Origin: an uncultured Bacteroides sp.
GTDB taxonomy: Bacteria; Bacteroidota; Bacteroidia; Bacteroidales; Bacteroidaceae
Assembly: GCA_949296855.1 (NCBI GenBank)
Contig: CASFRN010000067.1
Span: 1-40,938, forward strand
Reading direction: 5' to 3'
Length of the DNA: 40,938 nt
Part shown: one piece after another, positions 1 to 8,237 of the stretch
Layout of the letters: each line of letters starts with the position of its first letter
Numbering within the stretch: position 1 is the first letter of the stretch
Position numbers and translations under genes: made by a program
The notes under the pieces: generated by a model
The model's database searches: none
Told to the model about the DNA's origin: nothing
The model's input: the letters and a program-made list of their open reading frames with translations, nothing else

Positions 1-17
1 AGCGGCATCATGAAAAG

Positions 18-39
18 CGCAGATTCACGCAGGTTGAAT
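18..39. repeat. copy of a dispersed cgcagatt-type repeat
   Basis: This 22-nt stretch differs by one base from 35009-35030 in the nrdD-nrdG spacer. Both consist of 10-bp steps ending in cgcagatt. It lies beyond the 3' end of cydB at the window edge, so its left limit is unknown. I see it as a dispersed intergenic repeat; no function is implied. Confidence 0.6.
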
Positions 40-60
40 GAAGAATTATCCGCCTTCCGA

Positions 61-142
61 TGAAGATGCCTTCATCCGCCGTCGAAGGTATCTTCATCGC
101 TTAACGAAGGTACCTTCATCGGGCGATGAAGGTATCTTCATC
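61..142. repeat. four-unit 22-bp tandem dyad array (array A)
   Basis: Four near-identical 15-mers of the type gaaggtaycttcatc start at 62, 84, 106 and 128, exactly 22 bp apart. Each is an inverted repeat built on GAAG/CTTC, with dyad centres at 67.5, 89.5, 111.5 and 133.5. The seven bases between cores are not conserved. The rest of the 231-bp stretch downstream of cydB shows no gene. See arrays B, C and D for the same period with other sequences. Confidence 0.85.
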
Positions 143-231
143 AGATAGTGCCTGTATTAAGGTTTAAAAGAGCCGTGAATAAGACTCAATATATACACGA
201 ACATGACTAGCACCCTGTTTAAAAACGCTTT

Positions 232-1383
232 TTAATAAGCATGTCCGTCTTCTTTCAATTCTTTCTTTGTTATTGGTTTCCGGTCGATTGCCCTCCAAGC
301 GTAAACGATGTAAGCCAATACAAAGGGAACTAAAATCGAAACATACGCCATCGTTTTCAAAGTAAACTCACTGGAACAACTATTTGCCAACGTCAACGAA
401 CTTTGCAAATCGGTTGCAGACGGATAGTAAGCTGTATGATTATAACCAACACACAACAATAATGCCAGGACAGTCAACACCGTACCGACACCTGCAAACC
501 AAATGCCTTTAGTATAAGCCGAAGACAAGATACTTTTTGCCAAACCAAACAAAACACCGACAACACCCATCAAAAACAAAACAAGCAATAACGGCATTGC
601 CAAGAAATTATGCCAATATTTAAACGGTTCCATTACAATAGCTTGCGTCTCCGGATTGACCGCAAAACCATCTTTCAGCAACGTTCGGATAACAAACGCC
701 AAAAAGAAAAGCAGGAACGGAACCGCATCGGTAATCAGCTGGCGACGGCAACGCGGTATCAGTTCTTCGTCGCGGATATTGTTGATGAAATACAAATTGC
801 CTAACAAACGTGCCAAGAAAAAAACAGCAAACCCCAAAACTATATTCCAAACGTCAGCAAACGCATCCAGCCCGTGCCATCCGTTTGCCCAACGGCTGAT
901 AACCGGCATCACAGAATCTGTCATATTCGCCTTGTCGACAATGAAGTTCGAACCATTAAAGAAGGTAGCCACAGCCGCTCCCAACAAAACCGGGCCTACG
1001 ATTCCATTAATGACCAAGAAATACTGATAAACCCGTTTGCCCAACAGATTTCCCAGTTTTGACTGAAATTCATAAGATACAGCCTGCACCACGAAACTGA
1101 ACAGGATAATCATCCACAACCAATACGCGCCACCAAAGCTGGTGCTGTAAAACAACGGGAAAGACGCAAAGAAAGCCCCTCCGAAAGTAACCAACGTAGT
1201 GAAAGTAAACTCCCATTTGCGTCCGGTAGAGTTGACCAACAACATACGTTCTTCATCGGTCCGCCCTAAACGGAACAACAACGAATTGCCGCCCTGCACA
1301 AAAAGCAGGAATACCAACAAGGCTCCCAAAAGGGATACCAGAAACCACCAATAGTTTTGTAAAAACAGATATGTAGTATCCAT
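232..1383 (-). CDS. cydB: cytochrome bd ubiquinol oxidase subunit II
   Basis: The 383-aa product is the CydB subunit of the bd-type quinol oxidase, an inner-membrane enzyme that reduces O2 to water using quinol. In Bacteroides it supports nanaerobic respiration and oxygen removal. The N-terminus (YLFLQNYWWFLVSLLGALL) and the conserved GRTDEER and KWEFTFTTLVTFGGAFFA segments are typical. About nine hydrophobic segments run through the protein, and length fits the family. The ATG at 1383 lies 42 nt after the cydA stop, so the two are co-transcribed on the minus strand. The stop codon overlaps a small A5-GCG-T5-type palindrome (221-233) that might help termination, but it is weak. Confidence 0.96.
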   Translation of the reverse strand: MDTTYLFLQNYWWFLVSLLGALLVFLLFVQGGNSLLFRLGRTDEERMLLVNSTGRKWEFTFTTLVTFGGAFFASFPLFYSTSFGGAYWLWMIILFSFVVQAVSYEFQSKLGNLLGKRVYQYFLVINGIVGPVLLGAAVATFFNGSNFIVDKANMTDSVMPVISRWANGWHGLDAFADVWNIVLGFAVFFLARLLGNLYFINNIRDEELIPRCRRQLITDAVPFLLFFLAFVIRTLLKDGFAVNPETQAIVMEPFKYWHNFLAMPLLLVLFLMGVVGVLFGLAKSILSSAYTKGIWFAGVGTVLTVLALLLCVGYNHTAYYPSATDLQSSLTLANSCSSEFTLKTMAYVSILVPFVLAYIVYAWRAIDRKPITKKELKEDGHAY

Positions 1384-1425
1384 AATGAATTGTTTTTGTG
1401 ATAAATTAATCCGTTAACTGTAAGT

Positions 1426-2925
1426 TCACTCTTTCTCTTCGGGACCTTTCTGAATGGCCTTCAGCATAATACCGATTTCGGCTATCAACAATATCGTAAA
1501 GAGAATAAGGAAAATAAAGAATGTAGTCACCACAGAGCCTGTCTCCAATCTCGATACAGCCGCATCGACAGGAAGCAAATCTTGAATAGTCCAAGGCTGG
1601 CGACCCACTTCGGCTACCACCCATCCCGCCTGACTGGCAAGATAAGCCAAAGGAATACTGCCCAATGCAACATAATGCAACCAATTCACTTTCGACAACT
1701 TACGCCTCCATGCCAAGAACAGAACCAAAGCAAAAAAAGCGATAAAATACATCCCTAACCCCACCATTACGCGGAAAGCCCAGAACGAAAGCCAGACATT
1801 AGGCACTAACGAATTAGGGTCGTCAATATATCCATAACCAAAATACTTCATATTCTCATCGATTATCTGGCGCGCCGATGCCATCTTCGCCTCATCACCA
1901 GCTTGCTTGGCTTCCCGATAATCCGCCAATGCCGCAATAGCTTTCTTTCCGTTCGCTATCTTATCGACGGCAGAAAGTGCCTTGGTATTATCCGGCAAAA
2001 CGTATCCTCCCAAAAGGAGGTCATTGATTCCGGGCACATATCCGTCGACATCACGCGTAGCCAGAAAAGACAACATCAAAGGAATCTTTATTTCGCCTAC
2101 TACCGTCAGAGGTTCACGCGTTCCGCCATCGTATAAGGCTTCCATCGCAGCCAGTTTCATCGGCTGGCATTGAGCCACCTGATAAGCGGACTTATCGCCC
2201 GTCATCGCCGTCACCAATGCAGCAAACAATCCGACAGCCGCCGCAATCTTCATGCTTCCTACGGCAAATTCTTTTTCTCGTTTGCGCAACAAGAACCAAG
2301 CACTTACCCCAATGACGAACACTGCCCCCAGCATCCAACTGCTCAGAACAGTATGGAAAAATTTAGTTACCGCCACAGGAGAAAACGCCACCGCCAAGAA
2401 GTCGACCATTTCATTGCGCACCGTATCAGGATTGAATTCCATCCCCACCGGATATTGCATCCACGAGTTCGCCACCAATATCCACCAAGCCGAAAAAGTA
2501 GCTCCTAATCCTGTCAGCCACGTAGAAGCCAAGTGGAATTTCTTGCTGACTTTATTCCAGCCGAAAAACATCACCGCCACAAAAGTCGCTTCCATAAAAA
2601 AAGCTACGATGCCCTCTATTGCCAGCGGAGCACCGAATATGTCTCCTACGAACCAAGAATAATTGCTCCAGTTGGTACCGAACTGGAATTCCAAAATCAA
2701 TCCCGTAGCCACACCTACCGCAAAGTTAATTCCGAACAGCTTCATCCAAAACTTGGCAGTCCGTTTCCAAAACTCATTCCCTGAGACGACATACAAGGTT
2801 TCCATCAAGCCCATAATCACCGCCAGCCCCAATGTAAGGGGGACAAACAGCCAATGGTACATAGCGGTCAAGGCAAATTGCGCCCTCGACCAGTCAATCA
2901 TTGAAGTGTCAATACTTTCTAACAT
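1426..2925 (-). CDS. cydA: cytochrome bd ubiquinol oxidase subunit I
   Basis: The 499-aa product is CydA, the haem-bearing subunit that oxidises quinol and reduces O2. His24, in the segment MYHWLFVPLTLGL, corresponds to the high-spin haem b595 ligand region. The motif GRQPW near residues 441-445 is the CydA signature next to the quinol site. The quinol-loop segment VGEIKIPLMLSFLATRD is also visible, and multiple membrane helices are evident. It lies between a DUF4492 gene (25 nt upstream) and cydB (42 nt downstream), the usual Bacteroidetes order. No clear TAnnTTTG promoter was found immediately before cydA, so transcription probably begins upstream of DUF4492. Confidence 0.97.
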   Translation of the reverse strand: MLESIDTSMIDWSRAQFALTAMYHWLFVPLTLGLAVIMGLMETLYVVSGNEFWKRTAKFWMKLFGINFAVGVATGLILEFQFGTNWSNYSWFVGDIFGAPLAIEGIVAFFMEATFVAVMFFGWNKVSKKFHLASTWLTGLGATFSAWWILVANSWMQYPVGMEFNPDTVRNEMVDFLAVAFSPVAVTKFFHTVLSSWMLGAVFVIGVSAWFLLRKREKEFAVGSMKIAAAVGLFAALVTAMTGDKSAYQVAQCQPMKLAAMEALYDGGTREPLTVVGEIKIPLMLSFLATRDVDGYVPGINDLLLGGYVLPDNTKALSAVDKIANGKKAIAALADYREAKQAGDEAKMASARQIIDENMKYFGYGYIDDPNSLVPNVWLSFWAFRVMVGLGMYFIAFFALVLFLAWRRKLSKVNWLHYVALGSIPLAYLASQAGWVVAEVGRQPWTIQDLLPVDAAVSRLETGSVVTTFFIFLILFTILLIAEIGIMLKAIQKGPEEKE

Positions 2926-2950
2926 ACGCTTCTTATTTTTATTATTTAAA

Positions 2951-3172
2951 TTAATGATTAATCGAACGGTCTATCAGCTCCTGCCCCACATAGTCCTGCT
3001 TTTCTTGCGTGTTTTTCCCTTTCAGGAACGAAGGAAAGAAAAAAATTTTCAAGATAAAAAACATAACAAAGAGCTTTATCAGAATCAGCGTCCACAATGT
3101 CCGTCCGATAGTCATTGAACGGAAGCCGTCCCGATAAAATTCCCATATCCGAATGAATTGCCTTTTAATCAT
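2951..3172 (-). CDS. DUF4492 small membrane protein linked to cydAB
   Basis: A 73-aa protein with a basic N-terminus (MIKRQFIRIWEFYRDGFRSM), one strongly hydrophobic segment around residues 26-48 and a charged tail. It matches DUF4492 as I know it: a short one-helix protein encoded directly before cydA in Bacteroidetes and some Campylobacterota. By position it may be an accessory or assembly subunit of the bd oxidase, like CydX in Proteobacteria but unrelated in sequence. That role is inference. It is the first gene of the minus-strand operon and diverges from the efflux operon at 3322. Confidence 0.85.
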   Translation of the reverse strand: MIKRQFIRIWEFYRDGFRSMTIGRTLWTLILIKLFVMFFILKIFFFPSFLKGKNTQEKQDYVGQELIDRSINH

Positions 3173-3262
3173 GGTTCTATTTTTATAATGATTACAAAGA
3201 AATATCTTTTATCGGTAAAAAGCAAGCCTTTATCCACAGAAATTCTCCGTTAATCTAAATCA

Positions 3263-3294
3263 TTTGCCCGTCTTATCGGTGATTTATACCTTTG
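3263..3294 (+). promoter_or_regulatory. Bacteroides-type promoter of the efflux operon
   Basis: TTTG at 3263-3266, a 20-bp spacer and TACCTTTG at 3287-3294 match the -33 TTTG and -7 TAnnTTTG consensus of the Bacteroides primary sigma factor. Transcription should begin near 3301, about 20 nt before the TolC start. Confidence 0.8.
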
Positions 3295-3321
3295 CATACA
3301 TCAAACTAAACGAATAAATAT

Positions 3322-4674
3322 ATGAATTTACGGACAATATGCATGGGTACGATTCTATCAGCAGCCATCCCATTTTACGCCCAAAACACCATCGGCGGGA
3401 AAAAATGGACTCTGAAAGACTGCATTGACTATGCACTTGAGCAAAACATCCAATTGCAACAGAACAAGATTTCACTGCAAGAGAGCGAAATCGACATCAA
3501 GGACGCACGGGCCGACCTGTTTCCGAGCCTGTCGTTCAGCACCGGCCACAACATGGTGAACCGTCCTTATCAGGAACAGAGCGCGACGGTAAGCGGAACG
3601 GAAATCATCAGCAGTAACGAGAAAACCACTTACAACGGTAATTACAGCCTCAGCGCACAGTGGACACTTTGGAACGGAGGCAGAAGGCTGAACAACCTGA
3701 AGCAACAGAAAACCAACCGTGACATCGCACGCCTCACCGTCACGGAAACGGAGAACAACCTACAGGAACAGATAGCCCAGCTTTTCATACAGATATTATA
3801 TGCCGATGAATCCATACAAATCAACAAGGGCACATTAAAAGTGAGCGAAGCGACTTATAAAAGAGGGCAAGAACTGTTCGCCGAAGGAAGCATCTCAAAA
3901 GCCGACCTGGCGCAATTGGAAGCTCAGGTAAGCAACGACAAATACCAAGTAGTCACCGCCGAAAGCAGCTTACGCAACTACAAGCTGCAACTGAAACAAC
4001 TGCTGGAACTGGACGGCACGGCAGAATTCAACCTGGAATTGCCCCAACTCGATGATGAAAACGTGATGAAAACGTTGCCTAACCAAGCCGATGTCTATCA
4101 AACCGCCCTTGCCGTCCGCCCCGAAATCCAAAGTGGACGGTTGAGCATCGAAAACGCCAAATTAAGTATCTCCGCAGCCAAAGCGGGATACTATCCCACC
4201 ATCAGCCTGTCGGCATCCAGTGCCAGCACAAGCAACAGCGCTAGCACCAACAACTGGGCACAGCAGATGAAATACGGATGGAACAACATGATTGGAATCA
4301 ACCTGAGCATCCCTATCTTCGACAACCGTCAGAACAAGACCAACGTGCAAAAGGCACGGCTGCAATACAGTACTACCCAATTAGACTTAGTGAATAAGCA
4401 AAAAGAACTGTACAGCACGATAGAAAGCCTGTGGCTGGATGCATTGAACGCCCAGCAACAATATGCGGCAGCCGAAACAAAAGTGAAAAGCAGCCAAACC
4501 AGTTTCGATATGGTGAGCGAACAGTTCAACTTAGGCATGAAGAACACGGTGGAACTGCTCACCGAAAAAAACAACCTGCTGAGCGCCAAACAGGAATTGG
4601 TGCAAGCAAAGTATATGGCCATCCTGAACCGTACACTGTTAGACTTTTATGCGGGAAATAACATCGAATTATAA
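3322..4674 (+). CDS. TolC-family outer-membrane efflux protein
   Basis: The 450-aa protein begins with a signal peptide (about residues 1-20, ending FYAQ). It then shows the duplicated outer-membrane-efflux-protein pattern: long amphipathic helices such as WTLKDCIDYALEQNIQLQQNKI and a second half with the same layout. Proteins of this family form trimeric channels through the outer membrane and periplasm. It is the first gene of an operon with a MacA-like adaptor (15 nt downstream) and MacB-like ABC subunits, so it is the exit duct of a tripartite exporter. The substrate cannot be read from sequence. The start is fixed by the promoter at 3287-3294. Confidence 0.93.
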   Translation: MNLRTICMGTILSAAIPFYAQNTIGGKKWTLKDCIDYALEQNIQLQQNKISLQESEIDIKDARADLFPSLSFSTGHNMVNRPYQEQSATVSGTEIISSNEKTTYNGNYSLSAQWTLWNGGRRLNNLKQQKTNRDIARLTVTETENNLQEQIAQLFIQILYADESIQINKGTLKVSEATYKRGQELFAEGSISKADLAQLEAQVSNDKYQVVTAESSLRNYKLQLKQLLELDGTAEFNLELPQLDDENVMKTLPNQADVYQTALAVRPEIQSGRLSIENAKLSISAAKAGYYPTISLSASSASTSNSASTNNWAQQMKYGWNNMIGINLSIPIFDNRQNKTNVQKARLQYSTTQLDLVNKQKELYSTIESLWLDALNAQQQYAAAETKVKSSQTSFDMVSEQFNLGMKNTVELLTEKNNLLSAKQELVQAKYMAILNRTLLDFYAGNNIEL

Positions 4675-4689
4675 AACAAAACAACTAAT

Positions 4690-5913
4690 ATGAAGAATAA
4701 AAAAACAATCATCATAGTCGCCGCCATCATTGCGGCGATTATCGCAGCGTGTTGGATATTCGGCGGGGCTAAATCCAAAAGCCAAGTCGACTTCGCTACC
4801 GAAACAGTAAAGAGAGGCAATGTAAGCAACTCCATTACAGCCACAGGCACCATCGAACCGGTCACTGAAGTGGAAGTCGGCACGCAAGTGTCGGGCATCA
4901 TCGACAAGATTTACGTGGATTACAATTCAATTGTGAAACAAGGAGAAGTAATCGCCGAAATGGACCGGGTGACCCTGCTTAGCGACCTACAGTCGGCACA
5001 AGCCACCTACAACGGCGCCAAGGCCGAATACGAATACCAAAAGAAACTGTACGAACGTAACCAGAAGCTGCACGAGAAGCAACTCATCAGCGACACCGAC
5101 TACGAACAGTCCACCTATGACTACCAACGTGCGAAGAGCACGTATGAGCAAACTCAAGCCGAACTGTCGAAAGCCGAGCGCAACCTGTCGTACGCCACTA
5201 TCACCTCACCGATAGATGGCATCGTCACCAGCAAAGACGTAGAAGAAGGACAAACCGTAGCTTCCGGCTTCGAGACACCGACCCTCTTCACTATCGCAGC
5301 CGACCTGACCCAAATGCAAGTAGTGGCTGACGTAGACGAAGCCGACATCGCCGGAGTGACAGACAGCGCACGGGTCACATTCACCGTCGACGCTTACCCT
5401 AACGATGTGTTCGAAGGGAAAGTGAAACAAGTCCGTTTAGGCAGCGTGAACAGTAGTTCCAGCAGTTCGACCTCATCAAGCAGCAGTTCGACGGTCGTCA
5501 CTTACGAAGTGGTCATTACGGCCGACAACCCCGACCTGAAGCTGAAACCACGCCTCACAGCCAATGCGACCATTTACACACTGACACGCGAGAACGTGCT
5601 GACCGTCCCCACTAAGGCGTTGCGCTTCACGCCGAATAAAGACATTGCGGGCGGACGCGTCATCCAAGACTGTGCGGGCGAACACAAAGTATGGACTCTG
5701 GAAAACAACACGTTCGTCGCCCATCCCGTAAAGCCAGGACTTAGCGACGGCGCATTCATCGAAGTGGAAGGCATCAGTGAAGGTACAGCCGTAGTGACCG
5801 AAGCCGTCATCAAGAACGCCATGCCCGAAATGGCAGGAAACGATGGAGGCGGCGAACGCAGCCCGTTCATGCCAGGGCCTCCGGGAAGAGACAACAAGAA
5901 AGACAAGAAATAA
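4690..5913 (+). CDS. MacA/HlyD-type periplasmic adaptor
   Basis: A 407-aa membrane-fusion protein. It has an N-terminal membrane anchor (about residues 6-24), a barrel-sandwich lipoyl half (GTQVSGIIDKIYVDYNSIVKQGEVIAEMD), a coiled-coil hairpin (about 95-168), the second lipoyl half (SPIDGIVTSKDVEEGQTV) and beta-barrel domains. Such adaptors join a MacB-type ABC transporter to TolC. Residues 255-267 are a serine-rich run broken by one Thr, between two beta-barrel strands; the codons vary, so it is not a simple DNA repeat. The C-terminus is Gly/Pro-rich and then Lys-rich. It lies 15 nt after the TolC gene and 27 nt before the ATPase. Confidence 0.93.
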   Translation: MKNKKTIIIVAAIIAAIIAACWIFGGAKSKSQVDFATETVKRGNVSNSITATGTIEPVTEVEVGTQVSGIIDKIYVDYNSIVKQGEVIAEMDRVTLLSDLQSAQATYNGAKAEYEYQKKLYERNQKLHEKQLISDTDYEQSTYDYQRAKSTYEQTQAELSKAERNLSYATITSPIDGIVTSKDVEEGQTVASGFETPTLFTIAADLTQMQVVADVDEADIAGVTDSARVTFTVDAYPNDVFEGKVKQVRLGSVNSSSSSSTSSSSSSTVVTYEVVITADNPDLKLKPRLTANATIYTLTRENVLTVPTKALRFTPNKDIAGGRVIQDCAGEHKVWTLENNTFVAHPVKPGLSDGAFIEVEGISEGTAVVTEAVIKNAMPEMAGNDGGGERSPFMPGPPGRDNKKDKK

Positions 5914-5940
5914 GTGTAACTCAACGTAATTCTCGGGAAA

Positions 5941-6693
5941 ATGAACAAGATAGTCATTGAATTACAAAACATAAAGCGCAACTTTACGGTCGGCAACGAG
6001 ATTGTCCATGCACTGCGGGGAATATCGTTCACGATAAAGCAAGGAGAATTCGTTACCATTATGGGGACCTCCGGTTCCGGCAAGTCCACCCTGCTGAACA
6101 CGTTAGGATGCCTCGACACGCCTACGAGCGGAGAGTACTACTTAGACGGCGTATCGGTACGCACAATGAGCAAGCCTCAACGCGCCGTCCTGCGCAACCG
6201 GAAGATAGGATTTGTTTTCCAGAACTACAACCTGCTGCCCAAGACAACGGCGGTTGAAAACGTAGAGCTTCCGCTAATGTACAATCCGTCGGTCAGTGCA
6301 GCCGAACGAAAAAAAAGAGCCGTCGAGGCACTGGTAGCCGTAGGCTTGGGCGACAGGCTGGAACACAAGTCGAACCAAATGTCGGGCGGACAAATGCAAC
6401 GTGTAGCCATCGCCCGCGCATTGGTCAACAACCCAGCAGTCATCCTTGCCGACGAAGCGACGGGAAATCTCGACACACGGACTTCGTTTGAAATCCTTGT
6501 ACTGTTTCAAAAACTCCATGCCGAAGGACGCACCATCATCTTCGTCACACACAATCCTGAACTCTCGCAATACAGCAGCCGGAACATCCGCCTACGCGAC
6601 GGACACGTGATAGAAGACACAGTAAACCCACACATCCTCTCGGCAGCAGAAGCACTCGCAGCTTTGCCCCAAAACGATGAAGACAATGCTTAA
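5941..6693 (+). CDS. MacB-type ABC transporter ATPase
   Basis: A 250-aa nucleotide-binding subunit of the MacB/LolD class. Walker A is GTSGSGKST (42-50), the Q-loop is FVFQNYN (91-97), the signature is MSGGQ (147-151), Walker B is VILADE (167-172) and the switch His lies in FVTHNPE. In E. coli MacB the ATPase and permease are one chain; here they are separate genes, as is common in Bacteroidetes. The permease follows after a 163-bp spacer that contains a dispersed repeat. Expected role: ATP-driven mechanotransmission that moves substrate from the periplasm through the MacA and TolC partners. Confidence 0.95.
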   Translation: MNKIVIELQNIKRNFTVGNEIVHALRGISFTIKQGEFVTIMGTSGSGKSTLLNTLGCLDTPTSGEYYLDGVSVRTMSKPQRAVLRNRKIGFVFQNYNLLPKTTAVENVELPLMYNPSVSAAERKKRAVEALVAVGLGDRLEHKSNQMSGGQMQRVAIARALVNNPAVILADEATGNLDTRTSFEILVLFQKLHAEGRTIIFVTHNPELSQYSSRNIRLRDGHVIEDTVNPHILSAAEALAALPQNDEDNA

Positions 6694-6751
6694 ACCCGAA
6701 CAACCAATCAGGTTTAGCTAATGCACAACATTTAAAATAAGAAAACGCATC

Positions 6752-6787
6752 ATATAAGCCAATTATGAACAGTAACTTATAATAATT
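6752..6787. repeat. AT-rich dispersed repeat in the ATPase-permease spacer
   Basis: The segment atataagccaattatgaac and the bases after it recur, with a few differences, at 35081-35114 in the nrdD-nrdG spacer. Read on the minus strand it contains TTAATTATT and CTGTTCATAATT, which relates it to the 14-bp repeat at 26748-26791. The rest of the 6694-6856 spacer shows no gene and no clear promoter. Confidence 0.6.
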
Positions 6788-6856
6788 AAAAACGTATATA
6801 ACCCTCTTCAGAAAACCTGGTGATTCGGAAAGAATCATTTATAAAGAAAAAATAAA

Positions 6857-8077
6857 ATGAACGGAACAAACCTATTCAAAATAGCGCTTCGCGCACTGGC
6901 TAACAACAAACTGCGCGCCTTCCTCACGATGCTTGGCATCATCATCGGCGTGGCATCGGTGATAGCGATGCTTGCCATCGGACAAGGATCGAAGCGAAGC
7001 ATCCAGCAGCAAATCTCAGAGATGGGTTCGAACATGATTATGATTCATCCGGGAGCGGAAATGCGGGGCGGCGTGCGGCAAGACCCTTCCGCCATGCAGA
7101 CCCTGAAATTGGAGAACTACGAAAAACTGCGCGACGAATGCATCTACGTCGCCGCCATCAGCCCCAACGTGTCTTCCTCCGGACAACTCATCGCCGGCTC
7201 GAACAACTATCCGTCATCAGTGACCGGATGCAGCAATGACTATCTGGAGATACGCCAGCTCACAGTGGAACAAGGCGAGACTTTCAGTGATAACGACATC
7301 CGCACAGCGGCTAAAGTCTGCATCATCGGGCAAACGATTGTAGAAAACCTGTTTCCGGACGGTACAGACCCCATCGGCAAAGTCATCCGATGCAACAAGA
7401 TTCCGCTCCGCGTCATCGGCGTGCTGAAGTCGAAAGGATACAACTCAATGGGACAAGACCAGGACGACATCGTGCTGGCTCCCTACACCACGGTGATGAA
7501 ACGCCTACTGGCACAGACCTACCTGAGCGGCATCTTCGCGTCCGCCCTGACCGAAGACATGACCGAAGAAGCCGTGGACGAAATCACTACTGTCCTGCGC
7601 CGGGAGCACAAGCTAAAAGCGACGGACGACGATGACTTCACTATCCGCACCCAACAAGAACTCAGTTCAATGCTGAACACCACGACCGACTTGATGACCA
7701 CACTCTTAGCATGCATTGCCGGCATCTCGCTGGTGGTGGGCGGCATCGGCATCATGAACATCATGTATGTCTCGGTAACCGAACGCACGCGGGAAATCGG
7801 GTTACGAATGTCTGTAGGCGCACGGGGAATCGATATACTTTCACAGTTCCTTATCGAGTCGGTCCTCATCAGCATTACAGGAGGGCTGATAGGTGTAATC
7901 ATTGGATGCGGCGCCAGTTTCATCATCAAGACTGTTGCGCATTGGCCCGTATTCATCCAACCGTGGAGTGTATTGCTCTCTTTTGCGGTCTGCACATTCA
8001 CTGGCGTTTTCTTCGGCTGGTATCCCGCCAAGAAAGCCGCCGACCTCGACCCGATAGAAGCTTTACGCTATGAATAA
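6857..8077 (+). CDS. MacB-type ABC transporter permease
   Basis: A 406-aa permease with the MacB layout: a first membrane helix (about 20-42, in LRAFLTMLGIIIGVASVIAMLAIG), a large periplasmic domain to about residue 275, and a C-terminal FtsX domain with three helices, including ISLVVGGIGIMNIMYVSVTERTREIG. It ends with the usual PIEALRYE tail. It should work with the ATPase at 5941-6693 as a dimer coupled to the adaptor and outer-membrane channel encoded upstream. This is the last gene of the efflux operon; a terminator follows at 8153-8195. Confidence 0.94.
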   Translation: MNGTNLFKIALRALANNKLRAFLTMLGIIIGVASVIAMLAIGQGSKRSIQQQISEMGSNMIMIHPGAEMRGGVRQDPSAMQTLKLENYEKLRDECIYVAAISPNVSSSGQLIAGSNNYPSSVTGCSNDYLEIRQLTVEQGETFSDNDIRTAAKVCIIGQTIVENLFPDGTDPIGKVIRCNKIPLRVIGVLKSKGYNSMGQDQDDIVLAPYTTVMKRLLAQTYLSGIFASALTEDMTEEAVDEITTVLRREHKLKATDDDDFTIRTQQELSSMLNTTTDLMTTLLACIAGISLVVGGIGIMNIMYVSVTERTREIGLRMSVGARGIDILSQFLIESVLISITGGLIGVIIGCGASFIIKTVAHWPVFIQPWSVLLSFAVCTFTGVFFGWYPAKKAADLDPIEALRYE

Positions 8078-8152
8078 ACTTTACTTCGATTTTAGTCCGA
8101 GCTTGTGAAAGTTCGTCTAAAATAACTTTGTTCTTCATAACTTTGGTTTCTT

Positions 8153-8195
8153 GATCCGGTTGCCTAAGGATTTTATCCCAGCAGCCGGATCTTTT
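8153..8195 (+). terminator. intrinsic terminator of the efflux operon
   Basis: gatccggttgc (8153-8163) pairs with gcagccggatc (8181-8191). This 11-bp stem has one G-U pair and a 17-nt loop, and is followed by TTTT. It lies 76 nt after the permease stop and just before the promoter of the kinase gene. Confidence 0.7.
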
Positions 8196-8207
8196 GAAAA
8201 AACACAT

Positions 8208-8215
8208 TATCTTTG
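8208..8215 (+). promoter_or_regulatory. -7 element before the histidine kinase
   Basis: TATCTTTG matches TAnnTTTG and lies 22 nt before the ATG at 8238, which supports that start over an in-frame ATG at 8151. No good -33 TTTG is present. Two further matches, TAACTTTG at 8123-8130 and 8138-8145, lie upstream of the terminator. Confidence 0.55.
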
Positions 8216-8237
8216 TCCATCATTTACCATACCTGCC

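Noticed and set aside
61-142. CRISPR-like array at the window start
   Set aside because: Repeat cores are only 15 bp with 7-bp linkers, far too short for CRISPR spacers, and no cas genes are present.
8151-8237. Upstream ATG extending the kinase by 29 codons
   Set aside because: The extension runs through an intrinsic terminator and a TAnnTTTG promoter.
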